Positions 9,283 through 19,909 of a DNA stretch of 64,000 nt are shown piece by piece. Within the stretch, counting starts at the first letter, position 1. Every line of letters starts with the position of its first letter. Where the stretch lies: NCBI RefSeq assembly GCF_001025135.1, contig NZ_AP012323.1:806001-870000 (forward strand). The letters are read 5' to 3'. A program made the position numbers and the translations under genes. The stretch comes from Bifidobacterium bifidum ATCC 29521 = JCM 1255 = DSM 20456 (GTDB lineage Bacteria; Actinomycetota; Actinomycetes; Actinomycetales; Bifidobacteriaceae). The notes beneath the pieces were generated by a model. It was not told where the DNA came from and did not search any database. It saw nothing but the letters and a program-made list of their open reading frames with translations.

Positions 9283-10428
9283 ATGACATTGCGAACGATG
9301 AGATACGGAAAAACGGATGATGTGGTCGAAGGCTCGGCCATTTTGGGGGTTATCGGCGTGTCGCGCGACGGATTTTCTCTGTGGAAACGGCTGTTTTCCG
9401 CGGTTTTGACGGTGCTGGTCATAACAATGTGGATAACTTCGCCCGGTGCGGTCGCATACGCCGCCGGGGACGATTCGTCGTCCTCGGACCAGGGGCAGGC
9501 CACGTTCTCCCAGGACATAACCGATCCCTACAACGTGCTCGGCTCCAATCTGACGAAAGTTACGGACGCCATATCCAGCACCTACGACAGCACCGGCGTG
9601 TCGGTCAAGCTGTCATACATGCTGCATTTCGAGGGGGTAGAGGACCCCGACCAATGGGCGCAGGAGGCGTTGGACGCCACCAACCCCAAACCGAACACCG
9701 TGCTGCTGGCCGTGGCCCTCAACGACGGCAAGCTCGTGGTCGCCGTCTCCGGCAACTCGGAATCGTGGCTGTACAACAAGACCACGTCGGACCAGCTGCT
9801 GAAAAGCGCCTACGGGCCGGTCAGCGGCAGGAACCCCGACTGGTCCGGCTCGGCGATCGCCATGATGGATTCCATCGCCACGATCAAGACGACCACAGCG
9901 CAGCGCGGCACGGTGTGGAAATGGGTGGGCATATCCGTGATGTGCGGCGTGCTGGTGGTTCTGATCGTCATCGGCGTCGTGACGGTGGTTCGCCGTCGTC
10001 GCGATACGAAGGGCAAGCAGCCGGATGCCGAGAAGGACGCAGGAAAATCCACAGAGAAAGCCACGAAGAAAGACACGGGCAAGTCCGCCAAGAAGCGGCG
10101 CTCCAAGGGTGATGCAGCCGAGTCGGACTCCCCGGCGGAGGACGGCGGCGGGCCGCAGTCCGCTTCAAGTGAATCCGACGGGCAGTCCGCTCCGTCCGTA
10201 CCCATGACGCGCCGCGAACGGAGGGAGGCATCCCGGCGCGGAAAGCGGTTCGGAACGTCGTCGGCCGCCACCGCGCCCAAGCCGGGCAACACCGACGAAG
10301 CCGCCGACGAAGGCTCCCGGGAGCGTTTCGACGCGTGGCTGGCGTCCATTGTCCCGCAAGACACAGATGGTGTTCAGGAAACATCCAGAACATCGAGTCA
10401 AGCTGGTAACCATGAGCAAGCCGATTGA
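9283..10428 (+). CDS. TPM-domain membrane protein with long charged C-terminal tail
   Basis: A 381-residue protein. An N-terminal hydrophobic segment ending near AYAAG (about residue 62) acts as signal or anchor; a TPM-type domain (TLP18.3/Psb32/MOLO-1) follows, with the typical NTVLLAVALNDGKLVVAVSG stretch; a second membrane helix lies near residues 205-230; and a long Lys/Ser/Glu/Ala-rich cytoplasmic tail ends the protein. The start is uncertain: GGAGG at 9276-9280 lies 2 nt before ATG 9283, 8 nt before an in-frame TTG at 9289 and 17 nt before ATG 9298. The 3' end overlaps the response-regulator gene by 17 nt. Confidence 0.8.
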   Translation: MTLRTMRYGKTDDVVEGSAILGVIGVSRDGFSLWKRLFSAVLTVLVITMWITSPGAVAYAAGDDSSSSDQGQATFSQDITDPYNVLGSNLTKVTDAISSTYDSTGVSVKLSYMLHFEGVEDPDQWAQEALDATNPKPNTVLLAVALNDGKLVVAVSGNSESWLYNKTTSDQLLKSAYGPVSGRNPDWSGSAIAMMDSIATIKTTTAQRGTVWKWVGISVMCGVLVVLIVIGVVTVVRRRRDTKGKQPDAEKDAGKSTEKATKKDTGKSAKKRRSKGDAAESDSPAEDGGGPQSASSESDGQSAPSVPMTRRERREASRRGKRFGTSSAATAPKPGNTDEAADEGSRERFDAWLASIVPQDTDGVQETSRTSSQAGNHEQAD

Positions 10429-11149
10429 AGCATCCATTGTTGTTGTCGACGACGAACCGTCCATCCGTGAACTGCTCGTCGCATCCCTGCATTTCGCCGG
10501 ATTCGATGTGGCCACCGCCGCATCGGGCTCCGAAGCCATCGAGGTGATCGAGAAGACCCAGCCCGACCTGATCGTCCTCGACGTCATGCTCCCTGACATC
10601 GACGGATTCACCGTGACCCGCCGCATCCGGCAGGAGGGCATTGGCGCCCCCGTGCTGTTCCTCACCGCCCGCGACGACACGCAGGACAAGGTGATGGGAT
10701 TGACCGTCGGAGGCGACGACTACGTGACCAAGCCCTTCAGCTTGGAGGAGGTCGTGGCCCGCATCCGCGCGATTCTGCGTCGCACCCGTGAGCAGGTGGA
10801 GGACGATCCGATCATCCGCGTCGGCGACCTTGAGATCAACGAGGATTCGCACGATGTGTCCCGCGCCGGTCATGCGATCGATCTGAGCCCGACCGAATAC
10901 AAGCTGCTGCGCTACCTGATGGACAACGAGGGCCGTGTGCTGTCGAAGGCGCAGATCCTCGATCACGTCTGGCAATACGATTGGGGCGGTGACGCGGCGA
11001 TCGTCGAGTCGTACATCTCGTACCTGCGCAAGAAGGTCGACGGCATCATGGTGACCGACGACAACGGTGAACAGCACAAGGTCACCCCGCTGATCGAGAC
11101 CAAGCGAGGCATCGGCTACATGATTCGCGAGCCCAGAGTCTCGGCGTGA
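10412..11149 (+). CDS. OmpR/PhoB-family response regulator
   Basis: A 245-residue response regulator: receiver domain (residues 1-120) with acidic pair DDE near residues 13-15, phosphoacceptor Asp57 (LIVLDVMLPD) and Lys in TKPFS, then a winged-helix DNA-binding domain (about 145-240, ending KRGIGYMIR). It resembles actinobacterial MprA/TrcR-type regulators, but orthology is not proven. The ATG lies inside the end of the TPM gene and the site is weak, so translation is probably coupled. Its cognate kinase follows after 10 nt. Confidence 0.93.
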   Translation: MSKPIEASIVVVDDEPSIRELLVASLHFAGFDVATAASGSEAIEVIEKTQPDLIVLDVMLPDIDGFTVTRRIRQEGIGAPVLFLTARDDTQDKVMGLTVGGDDYVTKPFSLEEVVARIRAILRRTREQVEDDPIIRVGDLEINEDSHDVSRAGHAIDLSPTEYKLLRYLMDNEGRVLSKAQILDHVWQYDWGGDAAIVESYISYLRKKVDGIMVTDDNGEQHKVTPLIETKRGIGYMIREPRVSA

Positions 11150-11159
11150 GGCGGGCGCG

Positions 11160-13109
11160 ATGACCGCACAGACACCTCCGCCGACGGGTGACGGAACCGC
11201 CGCAGGCCCGGCCCCGGCACCGGGAACCGTGCCGACCGGCACGGCCGGGACCCCGGGAACCGCGCAGATACCTCCGCCGACAGCCGCCCCTGCGAGCCAG
11301 AAGCGTGCGACCCATACCAAGGGTGTGTGGGCGACACTGAAATCGATGTTCGTCGGGCGCCTGGACGCCGTTCCGCTTGCCACCAAGATCGTGGCGTGCA
11401 CGGTCATCCTGCTGATCGTGGGTACGGCCGGTATATCACTGACGTTGCGCCAGCTGGTCGGCAACTACATGCTGGAGAAGACGGACACGCAGCTGTTCCG
11501 TCAGGCGCAACTGGTCCTCAACAACATCAATACCATGCGCCAGCAGAATAACGCCGAGAAATCCAGCAGCAGCCTGCTGTACAGCTACTTCGTGCAGATC
11601 CGCAACAGCGACGACACCATCTTGCGCAACGCCATCGTCCCCACTCTCAAGGACGGCGTCAGTTCGATGCCGTTGCTGCCTATGAACGGCAGCCGCGGAG
11701 GCGTGCAGCTCCAGCAGTCGTTCACCACCAACGCCGTCGTGACGTTGAGTGGGCGGAGCGTGGACCATTCCACGCTGTCCACCGCCGAATCGCCGTGGCG
11801 CGTCGTGGCGCTGCCGTGGACCGATGAGGACGGCAAGCCCGGCGGCGTATGCTACATCGGTCTGTCGCTGAGCGACCAGCTTGACACCGTAAAGACATTG
11901 ACCCGTTACTGCATCATCGTCGGCGTAGCCATCGTCATACTCGGCGCCCTGCTGGCCACGCTGATGACCCAGAGAACACTGTCTCCGTTGAAGCGCATCG
12001 AGAAGACCGCCGCGAAGATCGCCGCCGGCGACCTCACACAACGCGTGCCCCCGGCGCCGGAGAACACGGAGGTCGGTTCGCTGTCGGTCTCGCTCAACGC
12101 CATGCTCACCCGAATAGAGCAGAGCTTCCACGAGCAGGAGGAGACCACGGCGAAGATGAAACGATTCGTCTCCGATGCCAGCCATGAGCTTCGCACGCCG
12201 CTCGCGGCGATCCACGGGTATGCGGAGCTATACAAGATGCAGCGTGACCTGCCGGGTGCGCTGGGACGCGCCGATGAGTCGATCTCGCATATCGAGGATT
12301 CGAACACCCGCATGACGGTACTGGTGGAGGACCTGCTGTCGTTGGCGCGCCTCGACGAGGGGCGTGGCATCGACATCACCCAGCAGGTGCCGCTGACCAC
12401 GCTGGTCACGGACGCGACCGAAGACCTGCACGCGCTCGATCCGGGCCGTGAGATTCGCCGCGGCACGCTGACATTCCAGCCGCGCAACGGGGATGAGCCG
12501 GCCGATCTGGAGTTCGTCGAAGGCCCGCTGCCCGATGTCACGCTGAAAGGCGACGGGTCGAGGCTGCGGCAGGTGGTCACCAACATCGTCGGCAACATCC
12601 ACCGCTACACGCCCGCCGACTCCCCGGTGGAGATATCCGTCGGCGTCATGCCCGCGTCGATCAGCCCCGAATCGTTGGCCCACATGTCCGCGAATGACGC
12701 CTCGATGCGCTACTTCATCGAAGCCGTGGACGTAAGCCGCTCCATGCAGATGGGCATGAACTACGCGGTGATCCGCTTCAGCGACCATGGTCCGGGCGTG
12801 CCCGAGAACTCCCGTTCCAAGATCTTCGAGCGGTTCTACACCGCGGACCCGTCCCGGGCGCGTCTCAAAGGCGGCACCGGGCTTGGCATGGCCATCGCGC
12901 AGTCGGTGGTCAAGGCGCACAAGGGCTTCATCTGCGCGACCGACTCCCAGGGCGGCGGCCTCACGCTCACGGTGGTGCTGCCCATAGCGCCGCTGGAGCC
13001 GAAGATCGCCGTGGACGAACCCCCTCAGGACGCCAAGGCGGAACGCAAGGCCGAACGCAACAAAGCCAAGCAGGAGAAACAGCAGGCGCGGCAGCACAAG
13101 AGCGAGTGA
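11160..13109 (+). CDS. Sensor histidine kinase (HAMP, HisKA, HATPase)
   Basis: A 649-residue membrane kinase partnered with the preceding regulator. Residues 1-50 are Pro/Thr/Ala-rich. TM1 is near 75-98, an extracytoplasmic sensor region follows, TM2 is near 245-268, then HAMP, the HisKA H-box (SDASHELRTPLAAIHGYAEL, His near 342) and an HATPase domain with a G-rich lid (GGTGLGMAIA). The catalytic domain contains an extra segment between the N and G boxes (roughly residues 490-530). The C-terminus is a Lys/Glu/Gln-rich tail. The start ATG has only a weak site, consistent with coupling to the regulator gene. Confidence 0.93.
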   Translation: MTAQTPPPTGDGTAAGPAPAPGTVPTGTAGTPGTAQIPPPTAAPASQKRATHTKGVWATLKSMFVGRLDAVPLATKIVACTVILLIVGTAGISLTLRQLVGNYMLEKTDTQLFRQAQLVLNNINTMRQQNNAEKSSSSLLYSYFVQIRNSDDTILRNAIVPTLKDGVSSMPLLPMNGSRGGVQLQQSFTTNAVVTLSGRSVDHSTLSTAESPWRVVALPWTDEDGKPGGVCYIGLSLSDQLDTVKTLTRYCIIVGVAIVILGALLATLMTQRTLSPLKRIEKTAAKIAAGDLTQRVPPAPENTEVGSLSVSLNAMLTRIEQSFHEQEETTAKMKRFVSDASHELRTPLAAIHGYAELYKMQRDLPGALGRADESISHIEDSNTRMTVLVEDLLSLARLDEGRGIDITQQVPLTTLVTDATEDLHALDPGREIRRGTLTFQPRNGDEPADLEFVEGPLPDVTLKGDGSRLRQVVTNIVGNIHRYTPADSPVEISVGVMPASISPESLAHMSANDASMRYFIEAVDVSRSMQMGMNYAVIRFSDHGPGVPENSRSKIFERFYTADPSRARLKGGTGLGMAIAQSVVKAHKGFICATDSQGGGLTLTVVLPIAPLEPKIAVDEPPQDAKAERKAERNKAKQEKQQARQHKSE

Positions 13110-13225
13110 TTCGCGTCCGGTGCGCTGCCGCGTGCCGTGCGTTCATGCATTGAGGTAAACTGATACTTTGATGTATTCATGAGCAGATCGAGAATCTGCC
13201 GGTCCGACGAGTAACGAGGTGTGCC

Positions 13226-13615
13226 ATGCCCAGTGGGCGCGTACGTTGGTTCGACGCGAAAAAGGGATTCGGATTCATTACGAACGACGAGGGCGAGGAC
13301 GTGTTCCTGCCCGCAGCGGCTCTGCCGGATGGCGTGACCACCCTGCGCAAAGGCGCCCGCGTGGAGTTCTCCGTGATCGACGGCCGCAAGGGGCCACAGG
13401 CCATGGGCGTGACGCTGGCCGCATCCGTGCCGTCCCTGGTCAAGGCGACCCGCCCGAAGCCGGATGATATGGCCGCCATCGTGGAGGACCTTATCAAGTT
13501 GCTGGATTCCGCGGGCAACGAGCTGCGTCGCCATCGGTATCCCTCCGCCGCCGACAGCCGGAAGCTCGCCACACTGCTGCGTGGCGTGGCTGACAGCTTC
13601 GACGTGCAGGAATGA
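13226..13615 (+). CDS. Cold-shock-domain protein with C-terminal helical extension
   Basis: A 129-residue protein. The first ~65 residues form a cold-shock domain with GFGFIT (RNP1). The second motif reads DVFLPAAAL, so the usual His of VFVH is replaced by Pro. A helical C-terminal extension of about 60 residues follows. This two-part form is common in Actinobacteria. GAGGTG lies just before the ATG. It sits 18 nt before the DUF3027 gene, so the two are probably co-transcribed. Confidence 0.9.
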   Translation: MPSGRVRWFDAKKGFGFITNDEGEDVFLPAAALPDGVTTLRKGARVEFSVIDGRKGPQAMGVTLAASVPSLVKATRPKPDDMAAIVEDLIKLLDSAGNELRRHRYPSAADSRKLATLLRGVADSFDVQE

Positions 13616-13633
13616 GGGGACAGGGGATAGTAC

Positions 13634-14707
13634 ATGCCTGAAACGACCATGCCTGAGACGGTTGTGGACGAACCCGGTATCGCGGATTCGCCCATCGCCT
13701 CCATCGACCCGAAAGACGCTGCCCGTGCCATGGCCGTCGAGGCTGCCGAGGACGAGAACGGCGTCGGAGAGTTCGTCGAGGCCATCGACGCCGGTGACGG
13801 CATCACCGATTACCGGTTCGTCTCGCTGATGCGCGGCTACGAGGGATGGCAGTGGTCCGTGACGATGTTCCACGATGTCGAACGCGACACGTGGACGGTG
13901 AACGAGTCAACGCTTATTCCCATGGAACAGGCGCTGCGCCCTCCGGAATGGATTCCATGGAAGGACCGTCTGCTGCCGGCCGACCTGTCGGTGACCGACT
14001 CCATCGGCACCGACCCGGATGACCCGCGGTTGGAGGAAGGTTTCCGGGCGACCGCCGAAGCCGAGACCGGTGACACGCGCGTTTCGGATGCACGGGACGT
14101 GGAAGCGGCCGGGGCCCCGGGCAAGGTCGATGCCGCGGATGAGGCATCGGATACCGGAGCATCGGATTCTGAGGCGCCCGACAGCGAACCTGTGGAGTCC
14201 CAGGACGCTCAGCCCACCACAGCTGCGGAGGATGTCGATGACGCGGTGAGCGCATTCGATCTGTCCCGCCGCCATGTGCTGTCCCCGCTGGGCCGCGCCC
14301 AGACCGCGCAGCGCTGGTATGAGGGCCCTCGCGGCCCCAAGTCGTTGTCCACCAAGACCGCGTCGGGCAATCTGTGCTCCACCTGCGGGTTCTTCGTCGC
14401 GTTGCAGGGCGATCTGAGCGAAATGTTCGGCGTCTGCGCGAACAAGTGGAGCCCGGACGACGGCAAGGTCGTCTCGCTCGACCACGGATGCGGCGAACAT
14501 TCCGAAATCGAGCCGCCCGAGCCGAGCCACATGTGGATTCAATCCAAGCCCGCGTTCGACGACCTGCATATCGATGTCATCGCGCAGGCGCCGCGGGACG
14601 AGCGCGGCGAAGTGGAGCTGATCGAGAAGCTCGGTGCCGCCGGCCTGCCGTTCGACGTGCCCAAGGGCACGATCATCCTCAAATCCCAGCTGCCTGAAAC
14701 GCGCTGA
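13634..14707 (+). CDS. DUF3027 domain protein
   Basis: A 357-residue soluble protein of the actinobacterial DUF3027 type: an N-terminal region containing GYEGWQWSVTM and PPEWIPWKDRLLPADL (about residues 70-120), a long acidic low-complexity linker (about 135-205), and a C-terminal part with two Cys pairs (CSTCGFF and later GVCANKWSPDDGKVVSLDHGCG) that could bind metal. The function is not known. Its linkage to a cold-shock-domain gene is conserved in Actinobacteria and suggests an RNA- or translation-related role, which is inference. Confidence 0.88.
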   Translation: MPETTMPETVVDEPGIADSPIASIDPKDAARAMAVEAAEDENGVGEFVEAIDAGDGITDYRFVSLMRGYEGWQWSVTMFHDVERDTWTVNESTLIPMEQALRPPEWIPWKDRLLPADLSVTDSIGTDPDDPRLEEGFRATAEAETGDTRVSDARDVEAAGAPGKVDAADEASDTGASDSEAPDSEPVESQDAQPTTAAEDVDDAVSAFDLSRRHVLSPLGRAQTAQRWYEGPRGPKSLSTKTASGNLCSTCGFFVALQGDLSEMFGVCANKWSPDDGKVVSLDHGCGEHSEIEPPEPSHMWIQSKPAFDDLHIDVIAQAPRDERGEVELIEKLGAAGLPFDVPKGTIILKSQLPETR

Positions 14708-14771
14708 CCCGAATCGCCTGCAACACGGGCAACGTCACGGCGACCGAATGGCGGAATGACGATGGAACGAT

Positions 14772-14812
14772 AATCGCCTGTGACACCACGCGAAGCGGTG
14801 TCACAGGCGATT
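14772..14812. terminator. Perfect 16-bp hairpin between convergent genes
   Basis: AATCGCCTGTGACACC and its exact reverse complement are separated by 9 nt. It lies between the DUF3027 gene (+) and the Usp gene (-), so it probably terminates both, although neither side has a long T run. Confidence 0.65.
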
Positions 14813-14857
14813 CGTCTATATCCGGGGTTGCGCATCCGGGCCAGCGCGCGATGGCGC

Positions 14858-15853
14858 TCAGTGCACGATGGTGACCGTGCACTCCGCGAAGTTCAGGATC
14901 TGCCTCGACACGGAACCGAGGAAACGGGCGTCCAAGCCGCTCAGGCCGCGGGATCCAACGACCAGATGGCTGGCGAACCGGGATGCCGTGGTCAGGCCCT
15001 TGGCCGCCGCGATGTGGAACGCCTTGCCCGTCACCTGAAGCCCGTCGGGAATATCGGCCTGCTCGATCATGCGACGGACGATGTCCTGCGCGTGATCCTG
15101 ACCGGCGCCGATCGAGGCGATCGCGTTCTCATAGCCGGGTACCTCGCCCAGATCCTTCAGCTGCCAGCAGAACATGACCTGCAGTGGGGCGTGATGCAGC
15201 GCGGCGAAATCAATGGCGAACCGCAACGCATGACGGGACGTCTCGGAACCGTCCACGCCGACGACCACCGGACGTTTGCCCTTGGCCGCGGCCAGCTCAT
15301 CGTCATCATGGTGAATCGGCATACCGGGGGCGAGCGAATGCGCGATATCATCCTGCACGCTCTTGTCCTCGTTGCCGGCGATCCTGACCACCGTCACCGG
15401 CACCTTGGCGGATTCGGCGAGGGAGGACGACAGCGACCCCACGAACCATCTGGTCACACGACCCAGGGATCGGCGGCCGACGACGATCTGTTGGGCATCC
15501 GCTCCGATCTGCAGCAGTCCAGTCGTGCCGGAGGCGTGCACGGAAGTGAGCTTCAGGTTATCCGGGTCGAATGCGATGCCGGCGCTCGCCTCATTCACCC
15601 AATCCAGCAGTTGCTCGGTGATGGCCTTGCTCGCCTTCTCCCACGCGTCGGGATTGTCCGGCTGGGCTCCCATATCCCACGAATGCGTCCACGCATAGAC
15701 CGCGTTGACCGCCCTGCCGCTCAAGGACGCCTCCCTGAGCGCCCACTGCAAGGCCGTGAACGACTCCTCGGAGCCGTCCACCCCAACGACGATGTCGCCG
15801 GCTCCGTCCGACGTCCGCGGCTCGGACTCGATGTTCACATCTGGTTGCGTCAT
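14858..15853 (-). CDS. Tandem universal stress protein (two UspA domains)
   Basis: A 331-residue protein made of two Usp domains. The first starts at IVVGVDGSEES (residue ~21) and ends with VVGRRSLGRVTRWFVGSLSSSLAESAKVPVTVV; the second starts at VVVGVDGSETS (residue ~185) and ends with VVGSRGLSGLDARFLGSVSRQIL. Both carry the ATP-binding pattern G-x2-G-x9-G-[ST], complete in the second copy. Tandem Usps are common in Actinobacteria and respond to starvation or hypoxia. AAGGAGG precedes the ATG. It is divergent from clpC, sharing a 136-nt control region. Confidence 0.93.
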   Translation of the reverse strand: MTQPDVNIESEPRTSDGAGDIVVGVDGSEESFTALQWALREASLSGRAVNAVYAWTHSWDMGAQPDNPDAWEKASKAITEQLLDWVNEASAGIAFDPDNLKLTSVHASGTTGLLQIGADAQQIVVGRRSLGRVTRWFVGSLSSSLAESAKVPVTVVRIAGNEDKSVQDDIAHSLAPGMPIHHDDDELAAAKGKRPVVVGVDGSETSRHALRFAIDFAALHHAPLQVMFCWQLKDLGEVPGYENAIASIGAGQDHAQDIVRRMIEQADIPDGLQVTGKAFHIAAAKGLTTASRFASHLVVGSRGLSGLDARFLGSVSRQILNFAECTVTIVH

Positions 15854-15897
15854 GACATCCTCCTTGTTGGCATGTTATATTCAGCATATCGTTTTTC

Positions 15898-15916
15898 ATT
15901 GCGTTATGAGCGCAAT
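15898..15916. promoter_or_regulatory. Inverted repeat in the usp-clpC control region
   Basis: ATTGCG-N7-CGCAAT, a perfect 6-bp dyad 74 nt before the clpC start. In bifidobacteria clpC is known to be activated by ClgR. This dyad, or the nearby CGC-N7-GCG at 15911-15923, is a candidate operator. The assignment is tentative. Confidence 0.4.
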
Positions 15917-15989
15917 TATCGCGAGGAAAGGCATAAACGTCATCGCGAATCGGTAGAGTGGTGTGGACTATCGAGATGGAAGGACAAGC

Positions 15990-18566
<2,577 letters not shown>

Positions 18567-18590
18567 TCGGGTACCGGTTGACCGCCGACT

Positions 18591-18686
18591 GACCACCCCC
18601 AGTCTCGCTACACTCGACAGCCCCGTCAGCGGGGGCGTGAATTGACTCCCGCTGGCGGGGCTGTCGCGAAGCGACTGGGGGTGGTC
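18591..18686. repeat. Intergenic palindromic repeat, copy 1 (full-length hairpin)
   Basis: Outer arms GACCACCCCCAGTC and GACTGGGGGTGGTC are exact reverse complements; inner arms CGACAGCCCCG and CGGGGCTGTCG also pair, giving a hairpin of about 96 nt after clpC. The right half (GCGACTGGGGGTGGTC) or a variant recurs at 33.4, 52.5 and 62.1 kb. It may also terminate clpC. Confidence 0.8.
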
Positions 18687-18787
18687 TGCAATATCCTCCC
18701 ACTCATGCCGTCCTCAGGACGGCAAATCACCCGCGCTCATACTCCCACCATGCGATTCCGTCCTGCAGTGGAAACCGACACAACGAA

Positions 18788-19141
18788 GTGTTGGTCAGAA
18801 AGTATCTGGCCGCGATCATTACTTTGGCCTGTGCTATGACATGTGCGATACCAATTGCACACGCAGACGGAACTTCTCCCGAAAACGAGTTGGTCACCGT
18901 CGTGTTGGTACAGGACGCTGAGAGGATGGTCAGCGCCGACATTCCCGCACAGTATGTGCAGGAGTATAAGAACAGGCTCAAGAACGAAGAATTCAAGGCC
19001 GCCGAGATTGCCGAGGCGACCGGCTCCGAGATAAGTCTCATGACCACGACAGCTAACAACCCGCTGAAGCCAACCGTGACATATTTCCGGAAAAGCAGCT
19101 GCTTCATGCAATTCATATGGCCGGTGGTTTGTCATACCTGA
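18788..19141 (+). CDS. Small putative secreted protein
   Basis: A 117-residue frame beginning at GTG. The N-terminus is a convincing signal peptide (RKYLAAIITLACAMTCAIPIAHADG, predicted cleavage after AHA). The mature part is mixed charged and shows no known motif. No Shine-Dalgarno sequence is visible. The end overlaps the start of the broken sensor-kinase gene by 25 nt in another frame, suggesting both belonged to one regulatory locus. Base composition is less GC-rich than the neighbours. It may be an intact lipoprotein-like sensor accessory or a remnant. Confidence 0.5.
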   Translation: MLVRKYLAAIITLACAMTCAIPIAHADGTSPENELVTVVLVQDAERMVSADIPAQYVQEYKNRLKNEEFKAAEIAEATGSEISLMTTTANNPLKPTVTYFRKSSCFMQFIWPVVCHT

Positions 19142-19747
19142 ATGTAACGAACGGCCTATTCATGATTGCTATCATCGTATTCGCCGGTCTGCTTGGCCTG
19201 TTGCTCAGTATGATGATGCGTCGGCAGCAGACCCGTGAGCAGGCGCATGAGCGCATGCTGGAGCGGGAGCGTCAGGAACATCACGCTCAGACGCTCGATT
19301 ACGCCACGCAGGTGCACGACTCGGGCGGACGCGGTATCCGTTGATCGGTTGCGTCGACTATGTGACGCTCTTCGAGAAGAGCTTGCCGGCAAGGGATTCC
19401 ATGGAGGGTTCGCGCTGCACGACAATGGACTCATGGAAGACATCGACCCCGATCATATGACGCTGCTTGGCGAGCTGCTCAATGAAATCGCCCATAACAT
19501 CATCCGGCATTGCCCGGCAGGTTGCGAATTCGATTGCAGCGTGATGCTTCACGATGACGTCGCAGAAGTCACCCAGTACAATTCCGTGACTCATCCGGCC
19601 GATAAAAGTGAGACGGCGGTCTCCACACATATGGGACTTGGCCTGTGTCGTGACAGACTGCTCCATATCGGCGGCATGCTGCGCACCGAGGTCGAGGACG
19701 GCACTTGGATGCTGTATGCCCGTGTGCCTCTATCGCATCAAACCTGA
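19117..19747 (+). pseudogene. Broken NarL-family sensor histidine kinase (DHp region deleted)
   Basis: Two frames together resemble a NarL/DegS-type kinase. Frame A (19117-19344) has one membrane segment (LFMIAIIVFAGLLGLLLSMMM), a coiled stretch, and ends just at the expected H-box (TLDYATQVHDS) before an early stop. Frame B continues to 19747 with the C-terminal ATPase part (DRLRRLCDALREEL, LLNEIAHNIIRHCPAGCEF with the N-box, and HMGLGLCRDRLLHIGG with the G-box). The roughly 60-residue histidine-phosphotransfer helices between VHDS and DRLRRL are missing and the frame shifts at the junction, so no working kinase can be made. Confidence 0.8.
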
Positions 19748-19778
19748 CCACTGTCGTAGCGTCCGCGGTGTCGTAATA

Positions 19779-19815
19779 CAAAAAAGAGCGCCGGGGAGAA
19801 TTCCCTGACGCCCAT
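19779..19815 (-). terminator. Rho-independent terminator of the DUF349 gene
   Basis: On the minus strand a stem of about 9-10 bp (GCGTCAGGGA / TCCCCGGCGC, one mismatch and a G-T pair) is followed by TCTTTTTTG. Confidence 0.75.
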
Positions 19816-19843
19816 GCCAACGAGACGATGACAGCCGGTAATC

Positions 19844-19889
19844 GGTGTGTCGGCCGACCGTCCTGACGACGGCGGCCGGCCGACACACC
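19844..19889. repeat. Perfect 13-bp inverted repeat after the DUF349 gene
   Basis: GGTGTGTCGGCCG and CGGCCGACACACC are separated by 20 nt. There is no T run. It lies between the DUF349 stop and the terminator at 19779-19815, and may act as an additional 3' stabilising or terminating stem. Confidence 0.6.
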
Positions 19890-19909
19890 GGGCCGGACAG
19901 CGAATCGGC

